Positions 1-11,116 of a DNA stretch of 64,000 nt are shown in pieces (position 1 is the stretch's first letter; each line of letters begins with the position of its first letter). The notes under the pieces are model-generated. The model saw only the letters and a program-made list of their open reading frames with translations, was not told where the DNA came from and made no database searches. Source of the stretch: Fratercula arctica (Eukaryota; Chordata; Aves; Charadriiformes; Alcidae); contig CANTUZ010000002.1 in the NCBI GenBank assembly GCA_947846985.1, positions 125,078,889-125,142,888 of the forward strand, in the 5' to 3' direction. The translations under genes were made by a program, and so were the position numbers.

Positions 1-929
1 CCAGGTTTTTCTCCATAAGTTCTTGGGAACTGTATCACTGAAGAGACTAACAAATGGTCTAACACTTGCTAAGGTTTTTTAAGAAAAGGTTAGTGTCTCC
101 ATACCTGTGCAGAAAAGACTGTAAACAACAACTACAGAGTTAATACAGGTAAACTGCATGCACGCTTAAGTTTTGCTTATGGTAAAGACTCAGGATTTAG
201 TAATATAGCGTATTCCAAAAGTCAAAGCTATCCCTGTTTCAAGACTGTACAGTATTTGCTACGAAAAAAGTAATGGAGCAGTTGTTCTGGCTGAGGGATC
301 CGTGGAGGGACTGCTGCCCTGGTACCTCAGCTATGGCGTATGTACTCCAGCAGGGCTGCAAAGCAGTAGCAGAGGGTCACTAAGTAGCTCAGGACAAAGT
401 AGTGAGCATTTCTGGAGGAGCCTTTAGCTAAACAAGGACATTATCACTGACTGGTGATTATTGATTACGCAGAAAACTAAACCGATGTCTGTGTTAAACT
501 GCACAGAGAATGGAAAGTGAAAGATTTCAGACTGTCTAGTTCAAGGCAGAAAGAATGCAGAAAACATGAGAGTGGGTGAAATCAAAAATTTAAAAGAAGA
601 TGAAAAGGGCACATTCTAATTGATATTTAACTTCTTGATTTAATGTGCAGTAGCTGTAAAAAAAGGTGACAAGTTGCCATCTTGTACTGAAAGTACTAGG
701 TATTGCATTAGGTTTGTGTTGCAAAGTTTTGGTAGCAGGGGGGCTGCAGGGTGGATTCCATGAAAACACACCAGGACCTACCCCCATGTTACACAGAGGC
801 AGTTCTACCCATCTCTAAGACAGACCCATTACTGCTGAAAGCTGAGTCCCATTGGCCATGCTGGTGGTACCTCTGTGATAACATATTTACAAAAGGGTAA
901 AAAACACTGCATGGCAGCTGTAAGAGAGG
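1..929. other. Non-coding, nothing recognised
   Basis: AT-rich DNA with only short chance ORFs. I see no exon, RNA gene or repeat signature that I can defend. Confidence 0.6.
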
Positions 930-1610
930 AAATAGAAAGCGTGAGAGAAGCAACTCTGCAGACACCAACATAAGTGAAGAAGGAGAAGGGAGAGGATCTC
1001 CAAGCACCGAAGAAAAGATTCCCCCGCAGCCCATGGTGAAGACCATGCTGACCCAGATTGTCCCCTTGGAGCTCACGGAGGACCACAGTGGAGCAGATAT
1101 CCAACCTGCAGCCCATGGAGAACCGCACACTGGAGCAGGTGAACATGCCTTACAGGAAGATGCAGCCTGAGAAGACCCCACACCAGGGCAGGCTCTCAGC
1201 GGGAGCTGCAGCCCATGAAGAGGAGGTCATGCAGGACCAGGTCTTCTGGTAAGACCTATGGCCCCTGGGGGACCCATGCTGGAGCAATCTCTTCTTGAAG
1301 GACTGCAGCCCATGGGAAGGACCCATATTGGAACAGTTGGTGAACGACTCTATCCCATTGGTGAAGGACTGTATCACGTGTGAGGGACCCCGTGCTGAAG
1401 CAGGGGAAGAGAGAAGGAAGGAGCAGCAGAGAAGTGTTACAAACTGACTGCAGCCCCCATTCTCCATCCTTCTATGCCGCACGGGGGAGAAGAGGTAGAA
1501 GAGCTGGGAGTGAAGGTGACCCTGGGAAGACTTGGCAGGGGGAGGCTGGGGGCCAAGGGGAGGAATCAGCTGAAGAGCTCTGTGTCGGCTTACAGGGTCC
1601 CAGGCTACAA
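930..1610 (+). repeat. Avian interspersed repeat with degenerate internal units
   Basis: This GC-rich block contrasts with its AT-rich flanks. It contains repeated phrases: GCAGCCCATGG-type at about 1028, 1108, 1210 and 1306; variants of CTGGAGCA at about 1131 and 1278; and GGACCCATGCT or GGACCCATATT at about 1268 and 1319. I recall a similar sequence recurring in many bird genomes, possibly part of an LTR-type element, but I cannot assign the family. The overlapping ORFs on both strands (such as 1150-1620 minus) are low-complexity products of these units, not genes. Confidence 0.5.
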
Positions 1611-2689
1611 CATGAGACAAATGACAGCAGTCTGGGTAAACATCCCTTAGGAATAGTTTAGGTACAGCTGATCCTACTGAGGAGGTGGGCAGATGAACTC
1701 TGGAGGTTATTTTCAGCTCTGTGTTCTAAGATTTTGGGAAATCTAGTGATAACATCCATTTCTCACTAACAATGGATATTTGAGCTTTAGAAGGGCATCA
1801 AACAGCCTAAAAGGGAAGATATTATCACTGGTGAAGGATATGCCTACTGAAAACCCAATCTGTAGCCGGCCTGTAACTCTAACTCTTCTTGGTGAACATT
1901 TTTATTTAATTTTAGCTACATTTTATTTTTAAAACTCAATTCACTCACAGTTAAGTAGCTCACATTCTAGGTTTGTAAATAGCTTGTCTGGTAAATGCGG
2001 GAGAGATGCTGGCAGCAAGCACCCACCTTCAATGTTTTGATTAGTTCTGCTTGGCTTGTATCGTCAGTTGACTGAATGTACGATTGTGCACGTTAAATAG
2101 GGTAATGTCTTTATGGTGACTTGGCAATTATTTAACCACCACATTGTACCCCAAACTCCACCTTTCCCAGATAAATAAAACAAATCCATCATTATCTGTC
2201 CAAAGTAAGCTGGAATTATTATGGCATACATATAATTCATAGGAAGACATAATAATGCACTTTTAATATGCTTCAAGTTGAACTTGCAATGCACATCCTG
2301 CTGTGGAAAGAATTCCACAAAGATATTTTATGATAGTTTTCAGGAGGTACTGCCGTTCAAAAGTACTCAAAGTCTGTTGGATCTGTAGATATTCTGAGTC
2401 TCTAAATCAGGCCCCACTTACTATGATACCGGTAAAGGAAAGCGAGGATGAATTCTCTAAATTCCCCTGCAAAGGGTGCAGAGCTACTCAGTTATTTGTA
2501 AAACAGTGGGTTTTTTTTCAAGTGGTGGATAGACTAGTTCCTCAGGAGTGCTGGGCAGAAGGAGACAGACCATGACTTGTGGTATGTCACAGCAATCGGA
2601 ACATGAGTTTTAGTGTTCCTCTGTGCTGAAATAATGTACAAAATGGAAAACATGGGTAAAATAATAATATTTTTATGACATGTACCAAT

Positions 2690-2766
2690 CCACGGCCGGT
2701 GTGGGTGGACAAGATGATCTTTAAAGGACCCTTCCAACCCAAACCATTCTGTGATTCTATGATTTC
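2690..2766 (+). mobile_element. Short CR1 3' terminus
   Basis: The plus strand carries GATGATCTTTAAAGGACCCT, then TTCCAACCCAAACCATTCTG and TGATTCTATGATT. This is the terminal roughly 75 nt of a CR1 element, including the octamer tail. The remainder is 5'-truncated. Confidence 0.85.
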
Positions 2767-3764
2767 TGAAGTGTCTTCACTATTTTTCTGAATTCTATTG
2801 CAGATAAACCCTGAGCTTGAGCCCTGTAGATGTGCTGGTTCTAGGAAACCAGGCGCACAGGGACAGTCACACTGTGTCACTGAGGCACCTGATTTGTCCC
2901 TGAGCTGCAGAGCTCATCTCTGAGCTCTTGGTTCACTAAATGAAGAGAGGGAGGAAGCCTCGCCAAAACCAGTAATTCGGTGTTGGGGATACTGACATGT
3001 TAAATTTGATGAATAAGTAAGGTAGTGTGTTTGGTCCTGTATCTCTCTTGCTTTCCTTCATGTTTGCTTGCTTGCATTCTCAGGCCATAATTAACGCATT
3101 GGTTGAAATAACTTGGAGTTTCACAGGGAGCTGGTTCAAATGCAGAAACTATTTTCCATGAGCTGTTTTGACTGTTCATTCAAAAGGGCTGAATGCTGAA
3201 AGAACTATTCATTCTCTACGTCAGGTTAAGCTTTCATCTTTCATCTGCATACTGAGTTTATTAGGATTTCATAATAACTGAGAAAGAGTTTATTAAATTA
3301 ATTTAATTAGAATTGGCAACAAAAGTGTTTAAAGCACTTACCCTTCCTTTTGAACCATTCTGTCAAAATAAAAAAAGATCACTACTCTAAAAATGTATCC
3401 TTAATTTTTGAATAATCTGTTAAAAGACACTGTTCCTCAGACAATCTTTAAAGTAGCTACAGCAGCTACTGCTGCCCAGTTACTTTGTGTAGATGGGCTC
3501 CCAGGCGGCACACAAGCTTGTTGAAGACAAGCAGATGGTACCTGTGCTTTGCAGTTCTCCTTAGGTATTTTTCCAGTTTATCACTGTTGCTTTAAAACTT
3601 CATAATCTGGCAACAATATGGAAAAAATATTTCACCCTTTGTCAGTGTTCGTTTTAATGCTTTTTTGGAGATGTGGCAGCAATTTGCCATCAGACAGCTC
3701 AGTGCAGTTGGAAATATTCAATTTCCAGAAAGGAGAAATTCTGGGCTCCTGTGGAGGCCTAAAG

Positions 3765-3860
3765 CCTGAAGCTAATATATAGGCCCCAACCTTGCTTTCA
3801 TTTAAGTCATTGGCAAAATTCCCATTGACTTCAAGTGAAGCAGGATTGGCCCAGTTTCAA
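3765..3860 (+). repeat. Ancient amniote repeat with CCCATTGACTTCA motif
   Basis: Contains TCATTGGCAAAATTCCCATT then GACTTCAAGTGAAGCAGGAT and TGGCCCAG. It shares the 13-mer CCCATTGACTTCA with the element at 42.8 kb. The flanking GCAGGATTGG wording fits an old interspersed repeat seen across archosaurs and turtles. Confidence 0.55.
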
Positions 3861-6057
3861 AGAAGGAGTATTATTAGGTTTAACATTTTAAACCTACAAA
3901 CATAAGGAGCAGACTTAACATTATTGTGATTGAGCATTTTATTTTCAAATACATTTGACAGTATATTCAAACAAAGAAATGTGGCTTATCTTTTAAACTT
4001 CCAAATTGCTGGGTTGAGCAAAATGGGAGCTGCTTTCAATTAAATAATGCAATGAAAAGTATCAGAACAGAATCACATTTGGCAGAAGAAAATACTGTAT
4101 TTATCTCATTGTAATCCATTCATTGGTTTATGGCTCCAGAGTCCTCAAGCAAATACCATAAATCCGCATGATGTCCTTGCATGTTGTAACAGATTTTGCA
4201 TTTGGGTCTCAGAGTTAGCTGAAAGATGTGTTAAAACTCATGTAACCGGGCAGCTTCCTGTCAGCCACCCATCTGAGAAGCCTCAGAAGTGCTAGTGATT
4301 GCAATGAGATTTTGGATGAAGACACACACCAGAAATTGGCTCCAGATTTGTCCACTACAGAGGAGAAGACCACGTGAAGTACAACTGAAATCTCCCACAA
4401 CAAGCTAACCTAAAACGCTTTAGAGGTTTCTGACATCACAGCCATGAGAGAAATTCAGATTTAGAGGCATATATCTAAACTCCAGAGCTAAAAGCTTTTC
4501 CAGGATGAAAGGCTGCTCTAACCAGCTCTGTCTGGCACCATTTATCTGAGTGATGGAGTTTCTTAGGCATTGTCCTACCTATTGCATCCTGTGGGGGGGG
4601 TGACTGCTCTTCTTGTTACTTTTGCGCAAATGACAATATCTCCTTTGGTAGGACTGCTCCAGGTGCTCCTGAGGACAATGGATTGGATCCTGGTTTGGGT
4701 GTATGTATGGTTCAGCAGGAGAGAGGAGGGGGCTGCAGGCTTCCCGAGCCCTACTCGAAGGCTTCTCTGGAGGTTGTGCTGCTTTGAGACTCAGGTGGAG
4801 ACTCAAGAGATGTAGGACTGCAGGCTGGGTCCTTGGTGACAGCGAACAGCAACGGCTTCATCGCAAGGAGTGGCTGGACAAGACTAGATGTGCCTGGCTC
4901 TCCTGTGTCTTCATAATCAGGGATCTCGGAAGCAATCACTTCACCAAGCTGACCGGTGGAGCCTCTGGTGTCTGCTTACCCAGACTCATATGATGTGTTT
5001 GATTTCCTTTTGTATTATTCGAATAAAGGAAACAGAGAAGAATCAAAAGCAGTCAAGAGTAGGGATGTTATATCCTAACTTCTCAGAGACAAGGGTTTTC
5101 CAAGAACATACCACAAGAAGCTTCCAATGGTGGCTTGTGAACTGCATGGGCCAAAGTGTGAGCAGGGACTTGGACTGCCAAGGACTCCAAATTCCCTCTC
5201 TATCTGCTCTCACAGAGACAGAGGGTGAAGAGCAACTTATCACTTTCAGAGGAAGTGATCAAGGCACCTGACGTGCCAGGTCTGCCAGGGGCTCCAGTGA
5301 TCATGGACAGATACCTAACACTGGCCATAAGAAGACGAGTATGAAAAAGTACTCAGCATTTGTTCTTTTGCCATTAGGAAGAAGTAATAAAAATACTCAT
5401 TTTATAATTGGCTGCTCAATAAAAAAATTTACTGCAACATTCAAGCTTTCTACCACTTGCATGCTGAGTTCAAATTGACAGGATTAAGTGGCTAGTGATA
5501 GTACCAATAATTGAAAAAGTGTATGATGGTTAAAAAAATGAACCCTAGTACGCTGCCAGCTGAAAGAACCTGATTGTTTTTACAATATGGAAGATGAATC
5601 TGTTCATCCACTGCTTTCTACTGCAGCAATTGCAGATGTTTTGAGCACTGTAACTGAAGGAAAATTATTCTGTTAATTTTTATACTGACAAGCCCATTCA
5701 AATAAATGATAACTGCAATTTACCATATATCCATAACAACTCTTCTCTGCAGACTTCAACATAGACCAGTGAGTCTTTCCTTAATCCATCGGATTTCACA
5801 CTTGTTTATCATAATACAAAGAGGACACATGCTTGAGTAAACAGCTTGTTTTAGAAAGTTAATAACTCCTGAGTTATTAAATGAGACTTTGTACCTAAAC
5901 AAACACAGAGACATAAATGAGTTAACTAGTCATAGTCAGTTCTAGGAAGGGATCACAACCACATAATTCAGTTTATCCATGGAAGATAAAACTCCTGTAA
6001 AGAGTCATTTTCTTCTCAGGGTACAATGGCAAATAATTAATTTAAATATATATTTTT

Positions 6058-6125
6058 AAAGGCTTGATCCTGTCCCACTGAATGGGGTGGTTTGCCACTG
6101 AACCAGATATTGAATTGTCAGAGTC
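6058..6125 (+). repeat. Possible fragment of the same ancient repeat
   Basis: GGCTTGATCCTGTCCCACTG followed by AATGGGGTGG resembles the gatcctg...cccactga start of the family at 3.77 kb. Only a short stretch matches. Confidence 0.3.
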
Positions 6126-6197
6126 AGACCATTAATGAAGTCTGAGAACAATTAATGCAGAAAGTGTATTCCTGAATGTTTCACTATACCATACTCT

Positions 6198-6217
6198 TTC
6201 AAAATGTACATTTTGAA
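6198..6217 (+). other. Perfect 20-bp palindrome
   Basis: TTCAAAATGTACATTTTGAA is its own reverse complement with no spacer. Nothing else marks it as functional. Confidence 0.9.
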
Positions 6218-7390
6218 GTGTACCTGTGGATTCCTAGAAATATTCTGCACCTGTAATAAGGGGGAAAAATACCTGGAGGAGACTGGTTAGTTTTTTCAGT
6301 TAAAAGTGTATACTTTCTTGTTGATGCAGGATGTAACTGCCAAGAAATCTTGGACGTTTTTCTTTGAGAAGATTACAGATCTTTCTCTAAAACACCAATT
6401 TTAAATGCTGTCTTGTTATCTACAGTTGATGCTCTTACCATTCCTTTTTATAGCAACCATTTTTCAAATGGCTTTTGAGTCAGTGCTTCAGTCTGGTAGC
6501 CATTGTCTCTTTGAACACTCTTTATTCTGCCTGGTGCCTAAATTGCTGACTACCCCAGATCTAGAAGATGAATTACTGCAATGAAAAATATTCAACCATC
6601 AAAATGGCTGCTGTCTTTGCAAGAAACTGCATTAAAGACTGTAAGTGGCCTAGCCTAGATATTCCCCATATTAGTGATGTATTAAAGAAATCAGAAATGC
6701 ATTTACTGTTTAATATGTTAATGATTCAAGAGCTGGTGGGATAAATGCATGAGAAAATACAGTGCGTAACTTCCTTGCCTCTCTCTATGTATCCTCTTTT
6801 TCGTGAACTGTTGTTTACACCGAAATTTCCTGTGTCTATACAGAAGTTATGCTACCTCTGCTGGTAAATCTGGCTATTTTAATCTGTTTATGTGTTGATA
6901 CAGCAAAAATGTGCTTGGTACATCCTCTGGTGGCAACACATGGAAACATCAGTTGGGCGTGCAAAGAACAAACTCCAGTTTCTGTCTTCGTGTATTAGAG
7001 CCGTCTTTTCCCTGCTTAAGCAGAGGAGACCTGCTGGGCAAGAGTGTCCAGAAGGAGCCATTGGAGAGCAGAAGACTATCTCCATCCCAGGCTGAGCTGT
7101 CCTGGGACAGGCTGGCAGCCACGGGGTCATACATCACACAAGTTCAGAGGGCTGATGGCACAATCACACCGCAACTCTCTATTTCCACCCCTTCATGCCA
7201 TCCTGCCGCATCAGACTATTGCATTTTTATGGAACAGAAGGAAAGTTGTGTAAGTCTTGGTTGTGGTTCGTTTTCCCCGGAGTGACCCTCATGACAGAGA
7301 AAGCCACAGCAGCCCTTCTGAAGTGCGGGCACTCAGGGCAGGCACAGGTGGCAAAGCCCCACACCAGGGAGGTAGGTAATACAGATGGGA

Positions 7391-9415
7391 ACATAGAATC
7401 ATAGAATCATAGAACCATAGGGTTGGAAGGGACCTCTGGAGATCATCTAGTCCAACCCCCCTGCCAGAGCAGGGTCACCTAGAGCAGGTTACACAGGAAC
7501 ACGTCCAGGCGGGTTTTGAATGTCTCCAGAGATGGAGACTGCACCACCTCTCTGGGCAGCCTGTTCCAGTGCTCTGCCACCCTCAGGGTAAAGAAGTTCC
7601 TCCTCATGTTTAGATGGAACTTCTTGTGCTCAAGTTTGTGCCCATTGCCTCTTGTCCTGTCCCCGGGCACTACTGAAAAGAGCCTGGTCCCATCCTCCTG
7701 ACACCCACCCTCTAAGTATTTATAAGTGTTGATAAGATCCCCCCTCAGCCGTCTTTTTTCCAGACTGAAGAGACCCAAATCCCTCAGCCTTTCCTCATAA
7801 GAGAGGTGTTCCAGTCCCCTAATCATCTTGGTAGCCCTCTGCTGCACCCTTTCCAGCAGTTCCCTGTCCTTCTGGAACCGGGGAGCCCAGAACTGGACAC
7901 AGTACTCCAGGTGTGGCCTCACCAATGCAGAGTAGAGGGGGAGGATGACCTCCCTTGACCTGCTGGCCACACTCTTTTTGATGCACCCCAGGATGCCATT
8001 GGCCTTCTTGGCCACAAGGGCACATTGCTGGCTCATGGTCATCCTGTTGTCCACCAGGACTCCCAGATCTCTTTCCACAGAGCTGCTCTCCAGCAGGTCA
8101 GTCCCCAACCTGTACTGGTGCATGGGGTTGTTCCTCCCCAGGTGCAGCACCCTACACTTGCCCTTGTTGAATTTCATAAGGTTTCTCTCTGCCCAGATCT
8201 CCAACCTGTCCAGGTCTCTCTGTATGGCAGCACAGCCCTCCGGTGTGTCAGCCGCCCCCCCCAGCTTTGTGTCATCAGCAAACTTGCTGAGGGTGCACTC
8301 TATCCCCTCATCCAGGTCATTGATGAATATATTGAAGAGGACTGGACCCAGTACTGACCCCTGGGGAACACCACTCGTCACTGGTCTCCAACTAGATTCT
8401 GTGCCCCTAATCACAACCCTCTGAGCTCTATCTTTCAACCAGTTTTCTATCCACCTTACTGTCCATTCATCTAACCCACACTTCCTAAGCTTCCCTATGA
8501 GGATGCTGTGGGAGACCGTGTCAAACGCTTTGCTTAAGTCAAGATAAACCACATCTACCGCCCTCCCCTCATCTATCCATCCAGTCATGCCATCGTAGAA
8601 GGCTATCAGATTAGTCAGACATGATTTCCCCTTGGTGAATCCATGCTGAGTACTTCTGATAGCTTTCTTTTCCTCCACATGCCTTGAGATGACGCCCAGA
8701 ACAAGCTGTTCCATCATCTTTCCAGGGATGGAGGTGAGGCTGACCGGCCTGTAGTTCCCTGGCTCCTCCTTCTTGCCTTTTTTGAAGACTGGAGTGACAT
8801 TAGCTTTCCTCCAGTCCCCAGGCACCTCACCTGTTCTCCAGGACCTTTCAAAGATGATGGAGAGCGGCCCAGCAATGACTTCTGCCAGCTCCCTCAGCAC
8901 TCTCGGGTGCATCCCATCGGGGCCCATGGACTTGTGAATATCTAAATGATCTAATTGATCCCTCACTCGCTCCTCCTCAACCCAAGGGAAGTCTTCTTCT
9001 TTCCCTGTTACTTTATTCAATGCCTGGGACTTCTGAGGGCTGGGCCGAGCAGAAAAGACCGAAGCAAAGAAGGCATTCAGTAACTCTGCCTTCTCCGCAT
9101 CCTCCGTCACCATGACTCCTGTCTCATTCAACAGTGGGCCCACAACTTCTCTGGTCTTCCTTTTGCTTCCAATATACTTGTAGAAGCTCTTTTTGTTGTG
9201 CTTGACGTCCCTAGCCAGGTCTAATTCCAAGGCGGCCTTGGCTTTCCTTGTTTCATCCATGCACGCTCTGGTGGCATTCTTGTAATCCTCCCAAGGGGTC
9301 AGTCCCTTCTTCCACTTATTATAAACTTCCTTCTTCCACTTGAGTTTTTTCTGAAGCTCCCTGCTTAATCATGCAGGTCTCCTGCGTCCCTTGCAGCTAC
9401 TCCCAGCTCTCTGTA
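7391..9415 (-). mobile_element. CR1 LINE, 5'-truncated, long reverse-transcriptase frame
   Basis: This is a chicken-repeat-1 non-LTR retrotransposon in minus orientation. The 3' end is at 7391-7421, with tandem ATTCTATG-type octamers and no poly(A), typical of CR1. About 57 nt of 3' UTR lie between the octamers and the ORF2 stop at 7479-7481. The reverse-transcriptase and C-terminal regions are complete. The endonuclease domain and 5' part are missing: homology fades around 9400-9415. Truncation at the 5' end is normal for CR1 insertion. A nearly undamaged frame of 1,890 nt and near-perfect octamers suggest a relatively young copy. Confidence 0.95.
7479..9368 (-). CDS. CR1 ORF2 fragment: reverse transcriptase, no endonuclease
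   Basis: The frame is open for 629 codons from 9368 to the stop at 7479-7481. The first Met is at 9260 and gives 593 residues, but that start is arbitrary because the real ORF begins upstream. Counted from that Met, the motifs are: RPVSLTS at 171-177, [12 protein letters not shown] at 203-214, YLDLSKAFD at 239-247 (catalytic Asp241), [11 protein letters not shown] at 296-306 and FADD at 327-330 (catalytic Asp329-Asp330). The CR1 C-terminal region follows (LVRPHLEYC, then the RLRGDLI and NRLPREVV segments). At 9369-9371 a TGA replaces the Trp codon expected in the RRRPAWLSREL context, closing the frame. The enzyme would prime reverse transcription at nicked DNA, but without the endonuclease this copy cannot be autonomous. 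Confidence 0.93.
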   Translation of the reverse strand, partial: LSRELQKKLKWKKEVYNKWKKGLTPWEDYKNATRACMDETRKAKAALELDLARDVKHNKKSFYKYIGSKRKTREVVGPLLNETGVMVTEDAEKAELLNAFFASVFSARPSPQKSQALNKVTGKEEDFPWVEEERVRDQLDHLDIHKSMGPDGMHPRVLRELAEVIAGPLSIIFERSWRTGEVPGDWRKANVTPVFKKGKKEEPGNYRPVSLTSIPGKMMEQLVLGVISRHVEEKKAIRSTQHGFTKGKSCLTNLIAFYDGMTGWIDEGRAVDVVYLDLSKAFDTVSHSILIGKLRKCGLDEWTVRWIENWLKDRAQRVVIRGTESSWRPVTSGVPQGSVLGPVLFNIFINDLDEGIECTLSKFADDTKLGGAADTPEGCAAIQRDLDRLEIWAERNLMKFNKGKCRVLHLGRNNPMHQYRLGTDLLESSSVERDLGVLVDNRMTMSQQCALVAKKANGILGCIKKSVASRSREVILPLYSALVRPHLEYCVQFWAPRFQKDRELLERVQQRATKMIRGLEHLSYEERLRDLGLFSLEKRRLRGDLINTYKYLEGGCQEDGTRLFSVVPGDRTRGNGHKLEHKKFHLNMRRNFFTLRVAEHWNRLPREVVQSPSLETFKTRLDVFLCNLL

Positions 9416-10504
9416 TTTAATGCAAACTGGACAAAGTAAGGATTATTGAAGCAGTTTTCCACTAGGATGGATGAGCCTGACTGAGGAAAAGGTGACAGCC
9501 TGGCTGTTGAGAAGCAGTAGCACGAGGTCCCGTCACTTCTCCCTGCTTCTTCTTCCCAAGTATCCCATGTGCTGCTCTTCCTCACTGCTGGAAGCCAGCG
9601 AGCAGGATGGTGCCACTTACAGATTAATAACATGCACAAGGAACAAAGAAAGAGCTATGAAATAGGTGTGAAATAACATTAATTTAAAATTGGCTAGCAA
9701 TGTGATCGTCTGAGGAGCATGTGTAAATAGCTCCTTTTCTAATCAGGAGGTTTTCTGTTTTACCTAAAAGGTAGTTATTTGATTTTCTTCTTTTTTACCC
9801 TTTTACACTTCAGAGATGGGCAACATACAAAATGTTTTAATGTACTAGTTTTCACTCTAACAACGAAGGGAGATTAGGTACTGCTTGATCAGCTGCTTTC
9901 TTTCCAAGACGCATTGACGAGGACCATGAAATTAAGCCGTGCAGATTGCTCAGTCCCAGAGAGTGGATTGTGCTGAGGGAGAATTTCTGTCCTCAGGGGT
10001 GAGCCCCGGGAGGGAGGCTGAGAGGACAGGAAAGAGGGGCATCAGGAACCACGGAGAGATGGTGACAGGTGGGATCAGCATCATCTGGTCATCACTTGCA
10101 CCACAGTCTTCAGGTGGGATGATGGCTTCTCTGTACCACGGAGATTACAGACTAAACAAAACAAAGAAAAATGCCCCATACAGAAAATAGCAGAGGTGGG
10201 CACCAGACTTTCTTCAGAGAGGACTGTTGGCAGATGAGATCACAGCCTTGAGGTTGTTAGGCACAGGACAAATTTCTGGGTCTCTGCCTGAGAGTGCGGC
10301 CAGGCCTGTCCCTGTCCCCAGGGAGGTGCCTGATGCCAGGACAGGGGCTGCCCCTTGCTGCTCCTAGATGAGGTGGTGGGACAGGATGGGCTGCCAGGCC
10401 CTGCCCTGCCACCATGGGGAGCCCCCAGTCCTCATGGTGCCCAGCTGCACTACCATGTCCATACCCTGAAGGACCCAAGAGGGATGGGGGCAAGGTAGGG
10501 GTAC

Positions 10505-10660
10505 ATGGTCACTGAAGCTGAGTGTGGTTAGTCTGGAGGAAAAGCTTTCTACAGAGACAGGGAAGGCTCTCATGGGAACGTCTCTAAAGCAGGTTGGACA
10601 AATATCCATCAGCTACCCTTACCTCAGTGCTGGGATAGGACTAGACAGTGCAGCTCAACA
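10505..10660 (+). mobile_element. Possible old CR1 3' fragment
   Basis: The plus strand contains GTCTCTAAAGCAGGTTGGAC, AAATATCCATCAG, then CCTCAGTGCTGGGATAGGAC followed by TAGACAG. This resembles the 3' ends of older CR1 subfamilies. There is no octamer tail and divergence is large. Confidence 0.45.
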
Positions 10661-11100
10661 TTCTTGTGTTTTCAGAGCAGCAACAGGCTCATGTATGGTA
10701 AGGGGAGATCTCCTCTGGGAGCAAATGCTCCTGTCTAACCTGCCTGAAGGTGCCTCAACAGACTTCACCCAAGTAGGGCCCACAGAGGAAGAATGAATTT
10801 TTATTTTGGCTACTCCTTTACAACCCTCCTTCAGTGATCCAGGAAGGATCAAGCATTTTCATTAAGTCCTTCCAGCACTGAAACTTCAGACCTCCAAAAG
10901 GCCCGTCAGGACCACTGAGGTGGCTCTGCCCTTCTCTCCCAAAGCAGAGGTGATCTGACTGCAGGTACCATCGAGTCCATCCATTCCCAGCCATACCAGA
11001 AATCCCATTTTCAAGAGACTGACTACATGGCTAGACAGAACCAATGCCATTTTGTAGTAACTTGCTGTGAAGAATCAATAAGTAGTTCCTGCAACCTTAG

Positions 11101-11116
11101 TATTTATTTATTTATT
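11101..11116 (+). repeat. (TATT)n microsatellite
   Basis: Four TATT units lie in AT-rich non-coding sequence. Confidence 0.85.

Larger units (their letters stand above)
1611..7390. other. Gene-free stretch
   Basis: Apart from the CR1 terminus at 2.69 kb, the ancient-repeat fragments at 3.77 and 6.06 kb and the palindrome at 6.2 kb, I see nothing assignable. The patch at 6.9-7.35 kb, beside the CR1 3' end, is GC-richer and has overlapping ORFs on both strands, but I recognise no product. Confidence 0.55.

Noticed and set aside
1150..1620. 156-codon minus-strand ORF with Ser/Pro-rich text
   Set aside because: It lies entirely within the repetitive GC-rich block at 0.93-1.61 kb; competing ORFs exist on the other strand and no domain is visible.
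7945..8424. 159-codon plus-strand ORF
   Set aside because: It is the antisense shadow of the CR1 reverse-transcriptase frame on the minus strand.
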